Part shown: piece after piece, positions 38,664-50,960 of the stretch
Numbering within the stretch: the first letter of the stretch is position 1
Layout of the letters: every line of letters begins with the position of its first letter
Origin: Cladosporium sp. IMV 00045
Taxonomy: Eukaryota > Ascomycota > Dothideomycetes > Cladosporiales > Cladosporiaceae
Assembly (NCBI GenBank): GCA_001931905.2
Contig: MSJI02000878.1
Span: 1-64,000, forward strand
Reading direction: 5' to 3'
DNA: 64,000 nucleotides
Notes under the pieces: model-generated
What the model saw: only the letters and a program-made list of their open reading frames with translations
What the model was told of the DNA's origin: nothing
Database searches by the model: none
Made by a program: the position numbers and the translations under genes

Positions 38664-41600
38664 TCAATAAATCCCCTGCGTCCTATACTGAAAAGTATCA
38701 TACAACCGCGTATAATAACTCCCCACACTCTTCGCGACAAGATCCTCCACCCACTCCCTGGCCTCCTCCCTACTCTTCTCGAGCACAAACCTTGCCCTAA
38801 GCGCAGCGACCACGTTCGTCAACCCACCACCGTAACTCGCCATCCTGCTCTCCCGCCCCATGAGTTCCACGAGCGTGACGATGCGCTCTGCATCCCGCCG
38901 CAAGGCCTGGAAGGCATCCTTCAGCAGTTCCTTGAAACGGAGGAAAGCCGCACCTTCGAGCCCGCCGAGGAGTTCGACGTATTCGAGCGTGAGTTTGAAG
39001 GGCGCGGCTTCGAAGCCCATGTTTCCTGGCGAGTTGGAGAGCATGAAGCCGAAGTCGATGTGGATGACGTGGCCTTCGCTGTCGATGAGGATGTTGCCGT
39101 TGTGGCGGTCTTTGAGCTGAAGGACGTAGCTGATGATGCTGTAGGCGGCGAGGGATCTGGCGAAATTTGCGGTTGCGTTGAGGTAGGCGGGAGAGTCGGG
39201 GGAGCCGAAGGTTTTGGCGTAGTGGTCTTGGAGTGTGGCGATGCCTTTGCTGCGGGCGTTGGGGGCGGCGGCGAGTGCGGCGAGGGTGAGGGAGCGTTTG
39301 AGAGAGTGCAGGGAGACGGCGTTGGTGATCGTTTCGATCAGGCCGGACGATTCGCCTGTCACGAGGATGCGCATGTTCTTGACCCACACGTCGACGTGGT
39401 GTTCGGCCCAGATTTTCGAGCAGACCTCGATCAGCTGGCAGGCGAATGCTTCTTGTCGTAGGTCGTCACCGGTCTTGACGATGACCGATACCAAATCCCA
39501 GTTCTTCACCCAGCCGTATGGTGATGCGCGGCGGATGCGCTCTTTCTTCTGTTCCCATGCCTCGCCGAATGTCGCCGCGGAAGGGTCGTCGCGGTCGCCT
39601 TTGCGTTGCACACCACCCGTCTTCATGTCGTTCTCCATGCGCGCGGCACCCCTTCCTGATAAGATAGTCGGATCCCCATCCGACGTCAGCTCTTCGTCGT
39701 CAAGTGTGCTAACTTCGGCATGAGCAGCCGCTTCATTGGCCTTCGCCATGATGGCGTCAAAGCTAGGTTCCGACAAAGCATCGTCTGAAAGGAAGCTCTG
39801 CTCCTCAAGCGTCTGCATACTAGCGATGATCTTCGCTTTGATAGAAGCCACCTCTGCTTTCGGTCTCTTTGCAGCGCTCAATTCCAGTTGTGCCAGCATC
39901 TGGGCGGCTGTGCGCATGTGAGTGGCCAGTGCCGAAACCTCAGCCTGGTCTGGCGTCGTTCCTTTCAAGAAAGGCGATTGTCTCAGACCCGGTGTGCCTG
40001 ATCTGCTGATCGGACCGTCTGACGTTCTGGGCGTTGAGACGCCTGCTGTTGACGCGAGTGTGCTGACTCCCATTGATAATCGCGGCGAATCCTTCATCGA
40101 ACCTGCATACCCGCGTACCCTGGGACTTGCGGTTCCTTTTGGTTCGTCATTAAGTCCTTGAAGTAGAGCCGGGCTGGCCAAATCTCCCATAGTCGGTTCG
40201 AAGACGCTATCGTTCTGTGTGGTCTGCTGAGCCGGTGGCAATTGATCGAGTTCTGCTCGCGCCGCATCTGAAGTGTCAAACAATTTCCGTCGCTGCCGTC
40301 CTCTATCCGATAGTAACGTCGTGAGCAGCTGCTGATTCGCTTCACTATCCGGATCGAAATCGAAATCCTCATGTATCACTTCCAACATGAGCAGGTAAGG
40401 CACCTTTGCCGCGCTGTTAAGGCTCGTCGCCTCTGCCGGATTGAGACGGACGATGCGATGATGTCTGCTCTTACTCGCAATCCCGTCCACAAGAGTCGCA
40501 GGGCATATGAAAGGAATGTCCACCTCGGCTGGAAGGTCTTGTGCAATCAACGCCAGTTCAGCGCGTAACGCACTCAAGCGTGCCGGCTTGGGCACCGCGA
40601 CAAGTCTGGAAGAAATACCCTCAAGCGCGGTGAGGAATTGCATCTCTGTCCTGAAATAATTCTGCCGTAGCAGTCTGATCTTCTGGTCGCGGCTCATGGC
40701 TGTTATAGATGCAGTTTTCGGATGGTGCGTGTGCCGTCGTGATATATCGCTCGGTCTTCGCGGAACTCCAGGGGATGTCGGTGAACTCACAAAACTTTGT
40801 TTTCTCTGATCCGGTAGAGAATGGCTGCTGACAAAACCCGGGCTGTTGCTCGTCACCGCTAATGAGTGCCTATGGCTCGCTCGACGACCATCGCTCGTCC
40901 GCGAGCCGGAAACAGCGGGATTTGGACTAGGCGGCTGGGTGCGCGCGACGCTTATATCGCTCGACAGCAAGGCCTGCGGTCTGCGTGTTTTCCTCTTTGG
41001 TGTATCTCTATGCTCCCCCTGTCCAGCAGTCGCCCGCCGCGAACTGCTAGTCGACCCAGACACGGTATGACTCCTCCCAACCTTCTGCACCGGCGTCAAG
41101 GTCTCCGGCAACTCCTCTTCCACAGGCCTCGGTCGGCGCGCCTGAGCGACAGCCAAAGGTCCCGCAAGACCTGGGAGCGCGGGCACGGCAATGCTGGCGA
41201 GCACCAGGCTCGACAAGACGGTGACCGGCAGGACATTCTCTTGTATTCGCTCGCGCGGCGCGGGGTCCGATCCGCCGAAGACTATGCTCTGGACTTTGTT
41301 GTATATGCGCCGGCAGGTCTGGAATGCATTCGAAGCGGGCTGGAAGGAGAGGTCGTTTAGGTAGGTTTGGAAGAGCCAGAATGTCTGCGGGGGAGGGTTA
41401 GGAAGGGTTGCTGGACGTGAGTGCAAGGCGACGTACTAGTAGGGCGCCATTGACCGACTCTTCGCATAAGTCTATTATGAATTCCTCGAGGGCCATGGAC
41501 TCATTGTCGATGGAGATGAGCAGATGGCATAGCTGGGGCAGGAAGAACTCAATTTCCTCGTAGCTGAACTGGCGCAACTTGGAGCAGAGCACATAATGGA

Positions 41601-41788
41601 TACCGACATGGCTCGCATACCTCCTGTTGTGGGTGAAAAGAGTTGTGTTAGTTGCATGCTCGTAAAGGTCATACAGCTGGAATGGGCGTAAATAAGCAAA
41701 AGACTCACGCGAGGTATGCGACGGTGAGGCTTGGATCCTTGTTGAAGTGCTCAGACTCGATGAAGCGCTCGAGTAGATTCCAGCTCAT
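38664..41788 (-). CDS. PIK1: Phosphatidylinositol 4-kinase Pik1
   Basis: Pik1 makes PI4P at the Golgi and nucleus for secretion. Three exons, complement(41709..41788), (41437..41623) and (38664..41384), keep frame and give 995 residues. The start MSWNLLERFIESEHFNKDPS is the lipid-kinase-unique helical region, continuing through SHVGIHYVLCSKLRQFSYEE. A long Ser/Arg/Pro linker follows, then the conserved block RQNYFRTEMQFLTALEGISS. The C-terminal PI3/4-kinase domain has GDDLRQEAFACQLIEV, the catalytic KDRHNGNILIDSEGH and HIDFGFMLSNSPGNMGFE, ending FQYRTQGIY. Introns are 52-85 bp. It is close in length to the yeast protein (1066). The gene is intact and convergent with the ankyrin gene. Confidence 0.94.
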
Positions 41789-42412
41789 GGAGGCTGGCGC
41801 GCAGGGCGGCGGCGGCGGTGGTGAGGGTGGTGGAGGAGAGGGATGGGCATTTAATATGGGTGGATATTGGGAGGGGGGGACATGTGCCTGGGACTCGCGC
41901 TGGAGACACTTGTATGGAGAAGCTCGACAGATGTGCGATGATGCCACTGAATGCGGAGGAAGCTGAAGGGGGAAGCCTTTGTTGTTACGTTTGTCCTATC
42001 TCCATGTATTATTGTGCTATTTATTCTTATAAACAATCATTATCTTCGATAATTTAAGATCGAATAAATAGATCACAGTATCGAGGTCTTGAATCATTGG
42101 TCTACAATAGTCTCGCGTACAATAGCCGAAGGATTCGACGCTGTCGTCACCAAACACACTTCCTGTTTGCGGAAAGCCGGCTGTGAGGTATACAACATCT
42201 ACAATATTGTTACATGTAATGTTTATCACATTTCATTACCACTTGACGATGAAATAGTTAGCCTCTATCAATATGTTGCACTTTAATGCACGCTAGGAGA
42301 AACCGAACAGTATCCCAGTTGAAACTCTTCCTCCATCCTCTATCCACTATCTAGGTATGCAACCATGCCTAATCCCAACAACCCACCTCACGACATACCT
42401 ACCTACCTGAAC
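41789..42412. other. Intergenic region, about 620 bp
   Basis: PIK1 promoter and 3' flank of the RING gene, both minus strand. A G-rich stretch with GGCGGCGGCGGTGG near 41809 lies close to the PIK1 start. No gene is supported. Confidence 0.5.
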
Positions 42413-45337
42413 CTACGCCCTAAAAACCCGCACCTTCTGCCTCACCCCCTTCCTACAAACCGGGCAATTCGCCGCCGACCTAGGCCTCGTGCGATCATGC
42501 TGCATGGTCGGACTATGCTGGTCCGAACACCACTTACACATAACCAAATGGCCACAGGGCAAACACGCCACATCGGCAGTCTGCGAGTAGCAAATCCGAC
42601 ACTCCAACTTGACCGTCATCTCCTCGTCCGATTTCGGCTCCGGTCGGCCTGTGTCTTTCGCGTCCAGCCCGCGTTCCTCCTCGTCTTCCTCCGACTCTGA
42701 AGACGCGAGCATTTCCGTGTCGGAAGACGCGAGGAAGCGGTCGAAGTCGAATTCTTCCAGGATGTCCTGCCGCTGCAGCGTGCTTTCTGCTCGTTCGCTC
42801 ACGCGGAAGTGCCGGAAGAGGCGCTCGCGGTCACGCTGGGCGCGGTGCAGGGCGCTGAGGGTGGAGTTGGCGGGCTGGTGGGCTCGTGTAGCGACCTGCC
42901 TCATCGCTCCTTGGGGCCCGGTTTGCATGGCTAGCCGGCCTGCTGCCATGGCGAAGGCGGATGTTGAGCGCCGTTGCGCGTCGAGACCTTGGCGCGTGTT
43001 GTCGCCTGAGCGTGCTGCTTGTCGCCTTTGCTCGTCTAGGGTGATTTGCTGCTGGTCGTCTCTGGGATCGAGCTGTTGTCTGTGTATGTTTGATGCGAGT
43101 TGGACGGTCTCTTCTTCGAGGAGCATCGATGCGAGAATTGTGCGGTCTGCCTCGCGTCTCTCACCACGTTGCAGGCGGTAGAGCATGTTGAGCTGCTCCG
43201 GCGCAGTGAGTCTACTCTTTCGGCGCAGCTCGGCGCTCATTTGGAAGACTTCTGCCATGACCTCCATGTTGCCGCGCATCACTTCGAGGTCCGTGGATTG
43301 GGGTTGGTTCGAGAATGACACCTGCTGGCCAGTCCTGCGGATTCTGGCAAGTCTAGCCGCGGGCAACCCGCTGTGCCACACAAGATCGCTGCGCTGTAGT
43401 AGACTGCTGGGGTCCATCCCGCCCATGACCGCCGACATTCTAGGCAAGAGTTCTTGCAAGACCTCTGGGTTCTCAAGACTCGATGCGCAGATGACGAGTC
43501 CCATGTATACTTGGTTGACCTCAAGCCCCAGATCTAGCCTCCACGAGTCATGCGTTCGGATGAAGTGCAAGACGTGAACGAAATCCTCCCTTCGATCCAC
43601 AGCCGTCGACGAGTATGGCTCCACTGGAGAATATGGTCTTGGAGTGAGTGCTGCGCGGGGGGTATTGCCAGCCTCTCGTAGAGTTGCCAAACGATCACGA
43701 TCCTGCTGCTCGCGGGCTGAAATTACGGCGTTAAGCATGTTGCGTGGGAAATTTTCGTTGGCCTGGCGAGTTTCTTCGGTGGGCTGCTGACTCCATCCTT
43801 GACGTCTCAACATGCCGTAGTATTCTTCCAGAGCTGTATCGCCATTCTCATTATGGCCTGGTGGTGCATCGCCCGCTGAGTCTGCCACCTGCTCTGCTTC
43901 CTGTGCCATAGCTGCTAGCGTCTGTCCAGCGAAAACCTCGTCGCGAGCTTCTTCCATGAGATTAGTCGTATTCGAAGTCGACTCCTGTGCGATCCTCGGC
44001 GGCTGACGAACTCCCCAAACATCACGTTGTCTGCTCTCAAGGTCTTCCAAGCGTCTGAGTGCGTCCTCGCCTCCAGACCTAGTCTCATCTTCCAGTACCT
44101 GCCGCAACGTGCGCTCTTCCTGTCGCACTTGCTCGGCCACATTGAATCGCTCATAGGCTCTAGAGAACATGCCACCAACAGGACTTTCGTAGTCGTCGCC
44201 CTGCGCAAGCATTTCCTCACGCGTACCAAATATCCTTGTGTAGTTCTCAGCAGTCCGCTGATCCCGCTGAAGCTGCATCAAGCGACGATTCGACGTGTTG
44301 AACTCTTGCTCGGCAATGTCAAACTCAGATGCAGCCTGATCACGCATCCGTCTAGCTTCATTGACATGCTCTCTAGCCTCATTGATGCGAGCCTGCATAT
44401 TCGCCAGTTGGTTGTCGGCCTCGGACGCTGTGGCGTTGTTGGTCAATTCGTTGACGCTGCGAATGGCGAGGTCGGCGTCTTCGCTCGAAGGCACGCCTGA
44501 TATATCGTCCAACGTTCTGCCCAGCATCGTGAGCCTGCCAGTTGCTTCTCCTGCATCAGGCACGTTCTCGCCGAATTCTCGAAGGCCGGAGATGACGCGC
44601 TCGATCCCGTTGCGCATGCGGTGCAGTTCACGGCGGAGAGCGGCGATTCTACGAGCTTGGTATTCACGGTTCCGAGAGCCTGCTGCAGCCATTGCTTGGG
44701 CGTGGACGTTCGATCGAGTGCCGGGTTGCGGGGTGGCCTGCTGTACGGGCTGCTGTGCTTGCGCTGACTCGTCGGTAGACGCATCAAGGAACAATTGGTC
44801 TAGTGTATCTTCCAGAGTTGGGCCAGTAGGGGCCTGCTCTTCGGTTGTATCTTGCTGCTGTTGCTGTCTTCGCTCCGCGGCTTCCGCCTCACCACGCTCT
44901 CTGCCTTCTCTCAGCTCTTCCAGCGTCCTAGGCAAGTGTCCAGGTTCGACATCTCTCATATCTTCTCCCAAAACCGCAACCCTCTCTTCCGTGCCATCCT
45001 CTTTCTCAATAGTCCGATATCCCTGGTGAAATTCATACCACCGATCCAGGAAAGGTGTCTGATCAGGCACCTCGGGAATACGAGTCTGACCGGGCCTCAA
45101 GCCACTCGCTGCCACGCGGGCTTCCCAGAACTCCTTGCAGAACCAACAGTATCGTTGCCATCGCGTTCCTCGCGAGACAAGACCAACGCCATCGACATAG
45201 GTAGTGTACGCGGCGGCGTGGGGTCGTTCATCGTAACAGGCGCAACATTCTCCGATCGACGAGAGGCGGCAGGACGTTGGTAACTTGTGAGCGCAGTAGT
45301 GATCGAGGCGTGGTTGGCCGGCGGTGAGGGTTCCCAT
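42413..45337 (-). CDS. Large RING-finger protein, probable E3 ubiquitin ligase
   Basis: A 974-residue single-exon protein. The C-terminal RING (about residues 915-965) has C3HC4 spacing: CRICYSQTADVACLPCGH, then MCKWC, then CPVCRKGV, the compact type seen in IAP/MIR-like ligases. The N-terminus is cysteine-rich (HYCAHKLP, ECCACYDERP, RYCWFCKEFW) and may form a second zinc site. The middle about 600 residues are Gln/Arg/Glu-rich and helical, with several coiled segments such as INEAREHVNEARRMRDQAAS. An acidic cluster (SDTEMLASSESEEDEEE) precedes the RING. Fungal homologues of this layout are uncharacterised, so the substrate is unknown. The start at 45337 opens directly into the conserved-looking Cys region. 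Confidence 0.87.
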   Translation of the reverse strand: MGTLTAGQPRLDHYCAHKLPTSCRLSSIGECCACYDERPHAAAYTTYVDGVGLVSRGTRWQRYCWFCKEFWEARVAASGLRPGQTRIPEVPDQTPFLDRWYEFHQGYRTIEKEDGTEERVAVLGEDMRDVEPGHLPRTLEELREGRERGEAEAAERRQQQQQDTTEEQAPTGPTLEDTLDQLFLDASTDESAQAQQPVQQATPQPGTRSNVHAQAMAAAGSRNREYQARRIAALRRELHRMRNGIERVISGLREFGENVPDAGEATGRLTMLGRTLDDISGVPSSEDADLAIRSVNELTNNATASEADNQLANMQARINEAREHVNEARRMRDQAASEFDIAEQEFNTSNRRLMQLQRDQRTAENYTRIFGTREEMLAQGDDYESPVGGMFSRAYERFNVAEQVRQEERTLRQVLEDETRSGGEDALRRLEDLESRQRDVWGVRQPPRIAQESTSNTTNLMEEARDEVFAGQTLAAMAQEAEQVADSAGDAPPGHNENGDTALEEYYGMLRRQGWSQQPTEETRQANENFPRNMLNAVISAREQQDRDRLATLREAGNTPRAALTPRPYSPVEPYSSTAVDRREDFVHVLHFIRTHDSWRLDLGLEVNQVYMGLVICASSLENPEVLQELLPRMSAVMGGMDPSSLLQRSDLVWHSGLPAARLARIRRTGQQVSFSNQPQSTDLEVMRGNMEVMAEVFQMSAELRRKSRLTAPEQLNMLYRLQRGERREADRTILASMLLEEETVQLASNIHRQQLDPRDDQQQITLDEQRRQAARSGDNTRQGLDAQRRSTSAFAMAAGRLAMQTGPQGAMRQVATRAHQPANSTLSALHRAQRDRERLFRHFRVSERAESTLQRQDILEEFDFDRFLASSDTEMLASSESEEDEEERGLDAKDTGRPEPKSDEEMTVKLECRICYSQTADVACLPCGHLVMCKWCSDQHSPTMQHDRTRPRSAANCPVCRKGVRQKVRVFRA

Positions 45338-46085
45338 TGTTTATTAGATGGGTGGCATGTCAAGCTCGAGCCAAGCGAGTGTCTTGAATTTGACAAATGT
45401 TTGGCGTGGTGTTGAACCGTGATTGTTAAAAGAAGGGTCGGTGCAACTGCGTGGATGGACTTCGACAGGCGGCGTTTGAAGCTGACGTCGTAGCCGCCGT
45501 TGCCATTGTGTCACTTCAGCCTCATCGCGAGCGTCCCTCCTTCTTGACCATTCACTTCTACTCACACCTCGATTGACTCATCAGAATACGAGATGAGCCA
45601 GGTAATTGACTTGGCTTGATCGCGATTGTTCAAAGAGTCACAGTTAATGTCCGAAACCGCAATGGGCAGTACAATGTATTTTGGCGCACAGCTGCATCAC
45701 TTCACCCGTGAAGTGCCAGGCTGCAGATGAGTAGCAAACCGCCTTTCAAACAGACAAGAGTAAGGTCATTGGGAATGACATTATGTATTGACACATATAA
45801 CTACTACGATTACTCGAAGAATCTTACAGTGGAAAACTCTCGTGCCTTTTAAAAACCATGTTCACACCTTCAAAGTTGGAGTGAGGTGAGTTGAGTGAAG
45901 TGAGGTTATCCAGGCCTGTCACATGCAACAAATCGCTCAGACCCGCAGCTCTTCAAAACAATAGCAATCTTACGATTCTTCTATTGTCGAAGAACTTACG
46001 TCCTGGCAAGATCGCTTTTCTTTTCTCGCCTTCCCCCACACGCATTATCACTCATCATCGCAAACATCGCCTCTTCTCTATCACT
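45338..46085. other. Divergent intergenic region
   Basis: Between divergent RING and SANT-like genes. The frame of the SANT-like gene is open upstream to 45891, but that part lacks domain character and is probably 5' UTR. Confidence 0.5.
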
Positions 46086-47234
46086 ATGGAACCAGAAATC
46101 ATCTCTCTCCTCGACTCGCCTCCTTGCTCTCCAATTCAGACCCCAACAAGACCGTCCTTCGAGCCCAACGTTGACAGCCCACCAACACCCAAGCGTAAGC
46201 GCGATGAGAGCGTCGCCGACTCTGGCTATGGCGACGGCGGCAGCATCAGCAAACGCAGACTCACTACGCCGATGAAGACTCCAACGCCGGCGCCGAGGTC
46301 CACGAGGTCGCCAATCCTGAAAAAGCCGACCTTGATGAAGCCCTTCATGCAGTCGACGAAGACTATCGCGCAGTCATCGAATGGGGACGATTCCACTACG
46401 TCAAATGCCGCGACCACGCCAACGACCAAGACGAGCGACAAACACTCGAGCCCTCCTGCCAGCATAGATCAGCCTGGTGGCAATGACAATGAGCCCACTA
46501 CTGCCTCAACGCTTCTCTCAATCTCCCCGCTTCCATCGCAGCATACCGACTCTACCACAATCAACAACGACGACGTCTTCGCCACCGCCAGCACGATCAC
46601 CGAACCCATCGCTACATCCATCAACGCTGCCACCACAACCACCAACGTCGCGAATGCCACCATACAGCATCGCACCCACACCACGCCAACGTCCAGAACC
46701 AGCAAACCGTCCATCTCTCCCATCCACCCCCGCTACATCCCCACCTACCACTCCCCCCACTCGCCCACCAAACTACACGACCCCGCGACCTTCTCCTTCA
46801 AACCTCCTTTCTGGCGCCGATGGACACCCGCCGAATACACCCACTTCGCTACTCACTTACAACAAAACTTCGACCCTCTCCCTATCGCACGCCAGCTGGG
46901 TAAATCCGCGCACGAGATCCAGCATATCTTCAACGCGGTGGTAGTCGCGCCACTGGAAGATGAGGCGGGGAAGGTGTGTAAGGTTGTCGAGGGGAGGATG
47001 GAGAGGGTTTTTGATCTTTTTGCGAAGGGGGTGCAGATGAGGAGTTGGGAGGGTGGCAATGGACAGGAGGTGAGGGGGGAGTTCACGGGTGTCAGGCCGG
47101 GAGTGGTGGAGTTGGTTGATGAACACGGTGGGTTTGTCGAAGTTGCGTGGGGAGATTTGGTGGAGGAGGATAGGATGTATGTTGAGGGGTTGGTGGGGAG
47201 GCAGGAGATGGGGGTGCTTTTGAGGGAGGGGTGA
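46086..47234 (+). CDS. SANT/Myb-like domain protein
   Basis: I start this at Met 46086 (MEPEIISLLDSPPCSPIQTP), giving 382 residues; an upstream ATG at 45891 would add 65 residues of unlikely composition. The first about 235 residues are Ser/Thr/Pro-rich and basic, with nuclear-signal-like PKRKRDE and SKRRL. Residues about 238-285 form a SANT/Myb-like helix-turn-helix: FWRRWTPAEYTHFATHLQ, then DPLPIARQLGKSAHEIQHIF, with Trp at the expected first-helix position. The C-terminal part (about 300-380) is a compact acidic region (DLVEEDRMYVEGLVGRQEMG). A chromatin or DNA-binding role is inferred; no closer family is recognised. Confidence 0.75.
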   Translation: MEPEIISLLDSPPCSPIQTPTRPSFEPNVDSPPTPKRKRDESVADSGYGDGGSISKRRLTTPMKTPTPAPRSTRSPILKKPTLMKPFMQSTKTIAQSSNGDDSTTSNAATTPTTKTSDKHSSPPASIDQPGGNDNEPTTASTLLSISPLPSQHTDSTTINNDDVFATASTITEPIATSINAATTTTNVANATIQHRTHTTPTSRTSKPSISPIHPRYIPTYHSPHSPTKLHDPATFSFKPPFWRRWTPAEYTHFATHLQQNFDPLPIARQLGKSAHEIQHIFNAVVVAPLEDEAGKVCKVVEGRMERVFDLFAKGVQMRSWEGGNGQEVRGEFTGVRPGVVELVDEHGGFVEVAWGDLVEEDRMYVEGLVGRQEMGVLLREG

Positions 47235-50200
47235 GGGTGGTGTTGAAGGTGATGGGGAGGGTGATGGCTTCTTGCTCAAATGCTCGAGTGCTTGGTTGGT
47301 TGGAAAAGGATTGGAGTTCGATGAGGTTGTGAAGCATCAAAGAAAGTTGTTAGTCGTATGGACAATTCCTGGCATAGCAGACTGGCTCAACCATCAATCA
47401 CATCGCTAGATTGGAGGAAACTCGAAAACCGCCAGCGAAAACGCATGAGAAATTTAGAATCGACTGGGAACCCTTCGCCACGGTGAGCGTTCGAAGGACC
47501 CAAAAAGTTCACAACATTGAGTGTATCGAATATAGAGCAGAGCCCATCAAAAAGAGACAGAAGTATCAAGAACGAATACATCCATCAATTCCGCCTCCCT
47601 TTGACGTCGAAGGGAAATATGAAAGAAAACACAACCAGGCCTAAGCATGTGGTCTTCGGTTGGAGATCCCGCATCACCATCACATTCCCATAGCAACTTC
47701 TCTATCAAGAAATCGAACCCATCGCCTACTGTCGCTCACCTACCAGCTCCGAGACTACTGTTCAGCACCTCCTTAAGTACAGTACATAAAACTCAATTGC
47801 CTACTCTTTCATGTACATGCACGCCCCAAACTCAAACGCAAGCTTTCTGCTGACAGGCTGACAACGATCCAGACCTAGGACTCTAGAAATTTGGTCCGGG
47901 GGGATCGGGGACGCTGGATGGTCGTGATTGTGGCGTTGCGTGGTTTGCCATTGGGTTTGGATTTTCTCCGGATTGGAGGGTGAGTTGGGTTGAGAGGGCT
48001 GGGAGGGAAGTGGTTGATGGATGGATGGGAAGATGTTCATGCAGGGTGGATGGGATTTTGGTTGGACTCTGCTTGATGAATGGAGTGAATGGAGGAGGGT
48101 TGAAGCTATGTATACATGTGTTCAAATTGTGCATGTCTGCTTCCTTTCATCTCCATCAGGCAAGGTTGCAGAGAGGATAAGGTAGTTGTTCGCTTGGAGT
48201 GGGAGATGCAATCACGCCGGGGTACCTTATGTGCATGAACAGCCAGCCACCCTCCCTTCTTCAAGCGCATGAATGGGTTCATGCCTCTCGATTTTACTCC
48301 AGCAGTCCAGCGTGACATGTGAGAGATATGCTAATGCAACACAGCACGGCAATGCGGCTCGTCTGCAGGGAGCTCGCTCGGGGAATACATGTACAATAGG
48401 CGAGGGGCGAAACAGCCACCGCGAAGAGCCTACAACAACAGCTACAGAGAGCTGTATAGACCTGAGGTCGACCTACGGTTTGTTTCAAGTCTGGCGAGAG
48501 GTAACTTTTCGTCTGGCTCGCATCCCATTCGCGCGGAGATTTTTCTCTTCCTTCCTCTTCTCCCCGACTACCATGAGTTTTTACAGCCAGATGAGCTGAT
48601 ATGTTCGATCGGGTGGTTCGGATGTAAGCAGTAGCAGTAGCAACCCTCACTACTGCACCGCACTTCATACGCGGGAGCGACGCATGAAGACGAAAAGAAG
48701 GGAGAATCACAACACCTCCCCAGCCATTAAAGCAAGTAGCTACCTTACCTCACCTACCCATAGCTCACCCAGCTGCAACCTCTCACGCAAGCTCACTTCC
48801 GTGGTTTGTTTTCGCCACCAAGGCCACCCGCCAGCAACAGTAGTGCCACAGAGGAAACTTGCTTGCCTTGCCCGTTCTTTTCAGACAGGGATGGGTGGTC
48901 CATAGGCGTGCCTTGAAAGTTGCCGTACCTCGCGTACCCCTCGTGTTCACGCTGCGCAAGGTTTGGAAGGCTCCGCAAAGGTTTGCGGGTCTTTTTTGTA
49001 CTTTGTGCGAGACGCGGTCAGGGAAGGGGGAGAAGAAAGGAATACATGCGTGCGCGAGCATAGAGCTGGTCTTCTTGCCCTTGCTGATTATTACCTTACC
49101 TGTGTTGTGACGATGTAAATGCGATACATGCACTTTGTTACGCGATATTCAGTGATGATGAATGCGGCTCAAGTCCAGAGGTTTCATCAAGGGGGTTTCA
49201 TCGGGTAAAGGAAGGTCAGGCAGGGAGTTATGCGCTGCGAGCCGCGTCGGAGATTCCTTTTCTCTTCAGCACAAGTAAGCGACTACGACGCGCTGTGACA
49301 CCCGCGCGCGAAGAGCCAGCAAGGCGAGCAAGAGTGTTTCTTTTTAGTGAAGAAACATGTAATAGAGTGGAGGGAGTGGATTGGGGCGGTTGCCGCGGTC
49401 TGACGGTGGTGGCGTCGACGGCGGCTAAGGGCAGGTTGAAATGCCGTGCCGCGTTGTCCGTAGTTGGAAATGGAATTTGATTTTTTTTTTTGCTTTTTTG
49501 GCAGTCGATTTTGATGGGAAATGGGAAGAAGGTGCCGCGGATGTGCCAAGAAGATGACACGCAGCGAAGTCTATTCGTCATATATGGAGCGGGCGGGTAG
49601 AGAGGTAGGAAAGTCGTGTTTTCGCGATCAGAGAGTTCGGCGGATGTTTAATGCGAAAGAGGCTGTGCTGGGAGGTTTCTGTCGCGCCTGGGATTCAGCC
49701 AATGGTATAGCAAGGACAGTGGGAGAAGGACATGATTGGGAGTACTGTCAACGGCGAGGGCTAGAAGCGAGAGGCTTGACATGCGTGGCTTGCAGGATGA
49801 TTTGTCTTTTGTGATGGGAGAGGCATACATGATACATCGTGTCGATACATCCCATTCCGAGGCTTGAGATCTGAAACAGGCCGGGTGCACGCACAATGGG
49901 AGGACGATGATGATGTCGATACCTTGATACCTCGATACTTGGAAGATACCAAGATACAGCACATGCCTGGGCCCAGGATGATCTCCGCCCGTTCTCCAGT
50001 CTCAGCCAATTCTTTCTTTCTGAGATGATGTATTAGGTTGGGGCTAATGCGGCAAGAGTGGGCTATTGGCCGATCTCCATCTCTCGTGCCCGGCCCAACA
50101 AGTCGCTATCGTCGTTCGCGTCACTTAGGCTTGCCAGATCCCGTGTGCCGACCCTCTGCCATGAGGGAGTGGGAGAGAGATTCTGTTTCTTTTCTTTGAT

Positions 50201-50960
50201 GTTGCTGTTGTGATTCTGACTATACCACTGCTTGTCTATAACGTCAGTCAGTCAGTCAAGCAGTCAGTCAAGACCATCAACACTCGTTACACTTGTGCTG
50301 CTGCTGTGTGCCATCCATCGCCACCAAGCCCTTCCAAGAAGGCAATTTACCTTCTCACCATCTCCCACCATCGCTCGCTCCCCATTCTCGCCGCTCTAGG
50401 GCCAACCCAGCGCAAATCACATTAACCGCTACTCTCCGGATCCCGACGACAATCATCTAAATCAAGCCCCAAACCCCTCTCGCCAATACCGTATTCACTT
50501 TAGTATTTGGTGTTGCACTCGCTCGTTCGACTCGCTACTGCTACCGCCAACCGCAAATCTCGCCCTCCGCCAACGTTCGCCAACGCTCGCCCGCCGTTCC
50601 CTTACCACCGGCGCACTATCGACCACCGCCTTGCCTCGATCTCTCTGGCCCGGGACTCGACTGCGAATCTGCGAATCTCTCCAACGCTTGCCATCTCTCC
50701 TCACACACCTCCAAGCGATCCTGAAGATACGCTTGTCCCTACTACTACTACCACTACCACACTTCACTTTACTACCTACCACGCCTGCGACTGCACACTT
50801 CACTGCCGCTGCTGCCGCCCGGACTTCACCACCTACCTCCACCTCGTCTGCATTGCCCGCATGAGCCCGTCCTAGACTCGCAGCCTGGCGTCAGCCGAGG
50901 ATATCACACCTCTCCCGCTCTCTTGTATCCTCCATCCCTCGCTATTTCTATCTTCCCACT
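47235..50960. other. 3.7-kb region without recognisable genes
   Basis: The longest gap in the window, upstream of the WSC sensor. Open frames are short and without pattern on either strand. Features seen: repeated GATACC words near 49917-49955, a CAGT-type repeat at 50243-50270, and a long pyrimidine-rich leader from about 50870 to the WSC start. It probably holds a large promoter and long 5' UTR; an unrecognised noncoding RNA is possible. Confidence 0.45.
50243..50270 (+). repeat. CAGT-type tetranucleotide repeat
   Basis: GTCAGTCAGTCAGTCAAG followed by CAGTCAGTCA, about 700 bp upstream of the WSC gene. Confidence 0.75.

Noticed and set aside
45891..46085. Upstream ATG extending the SANT-like protein by 65 residues
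   Set aside because: Composition looks like translated leader, whereas Met 46086 opens into a typical acidic and Ser/Pro-rich start.
49917..49955. Repeated GATACC/GATACT words
   Set aside because: Only a few short, irregular words; too little for a regulatory or repeat claim of its own.
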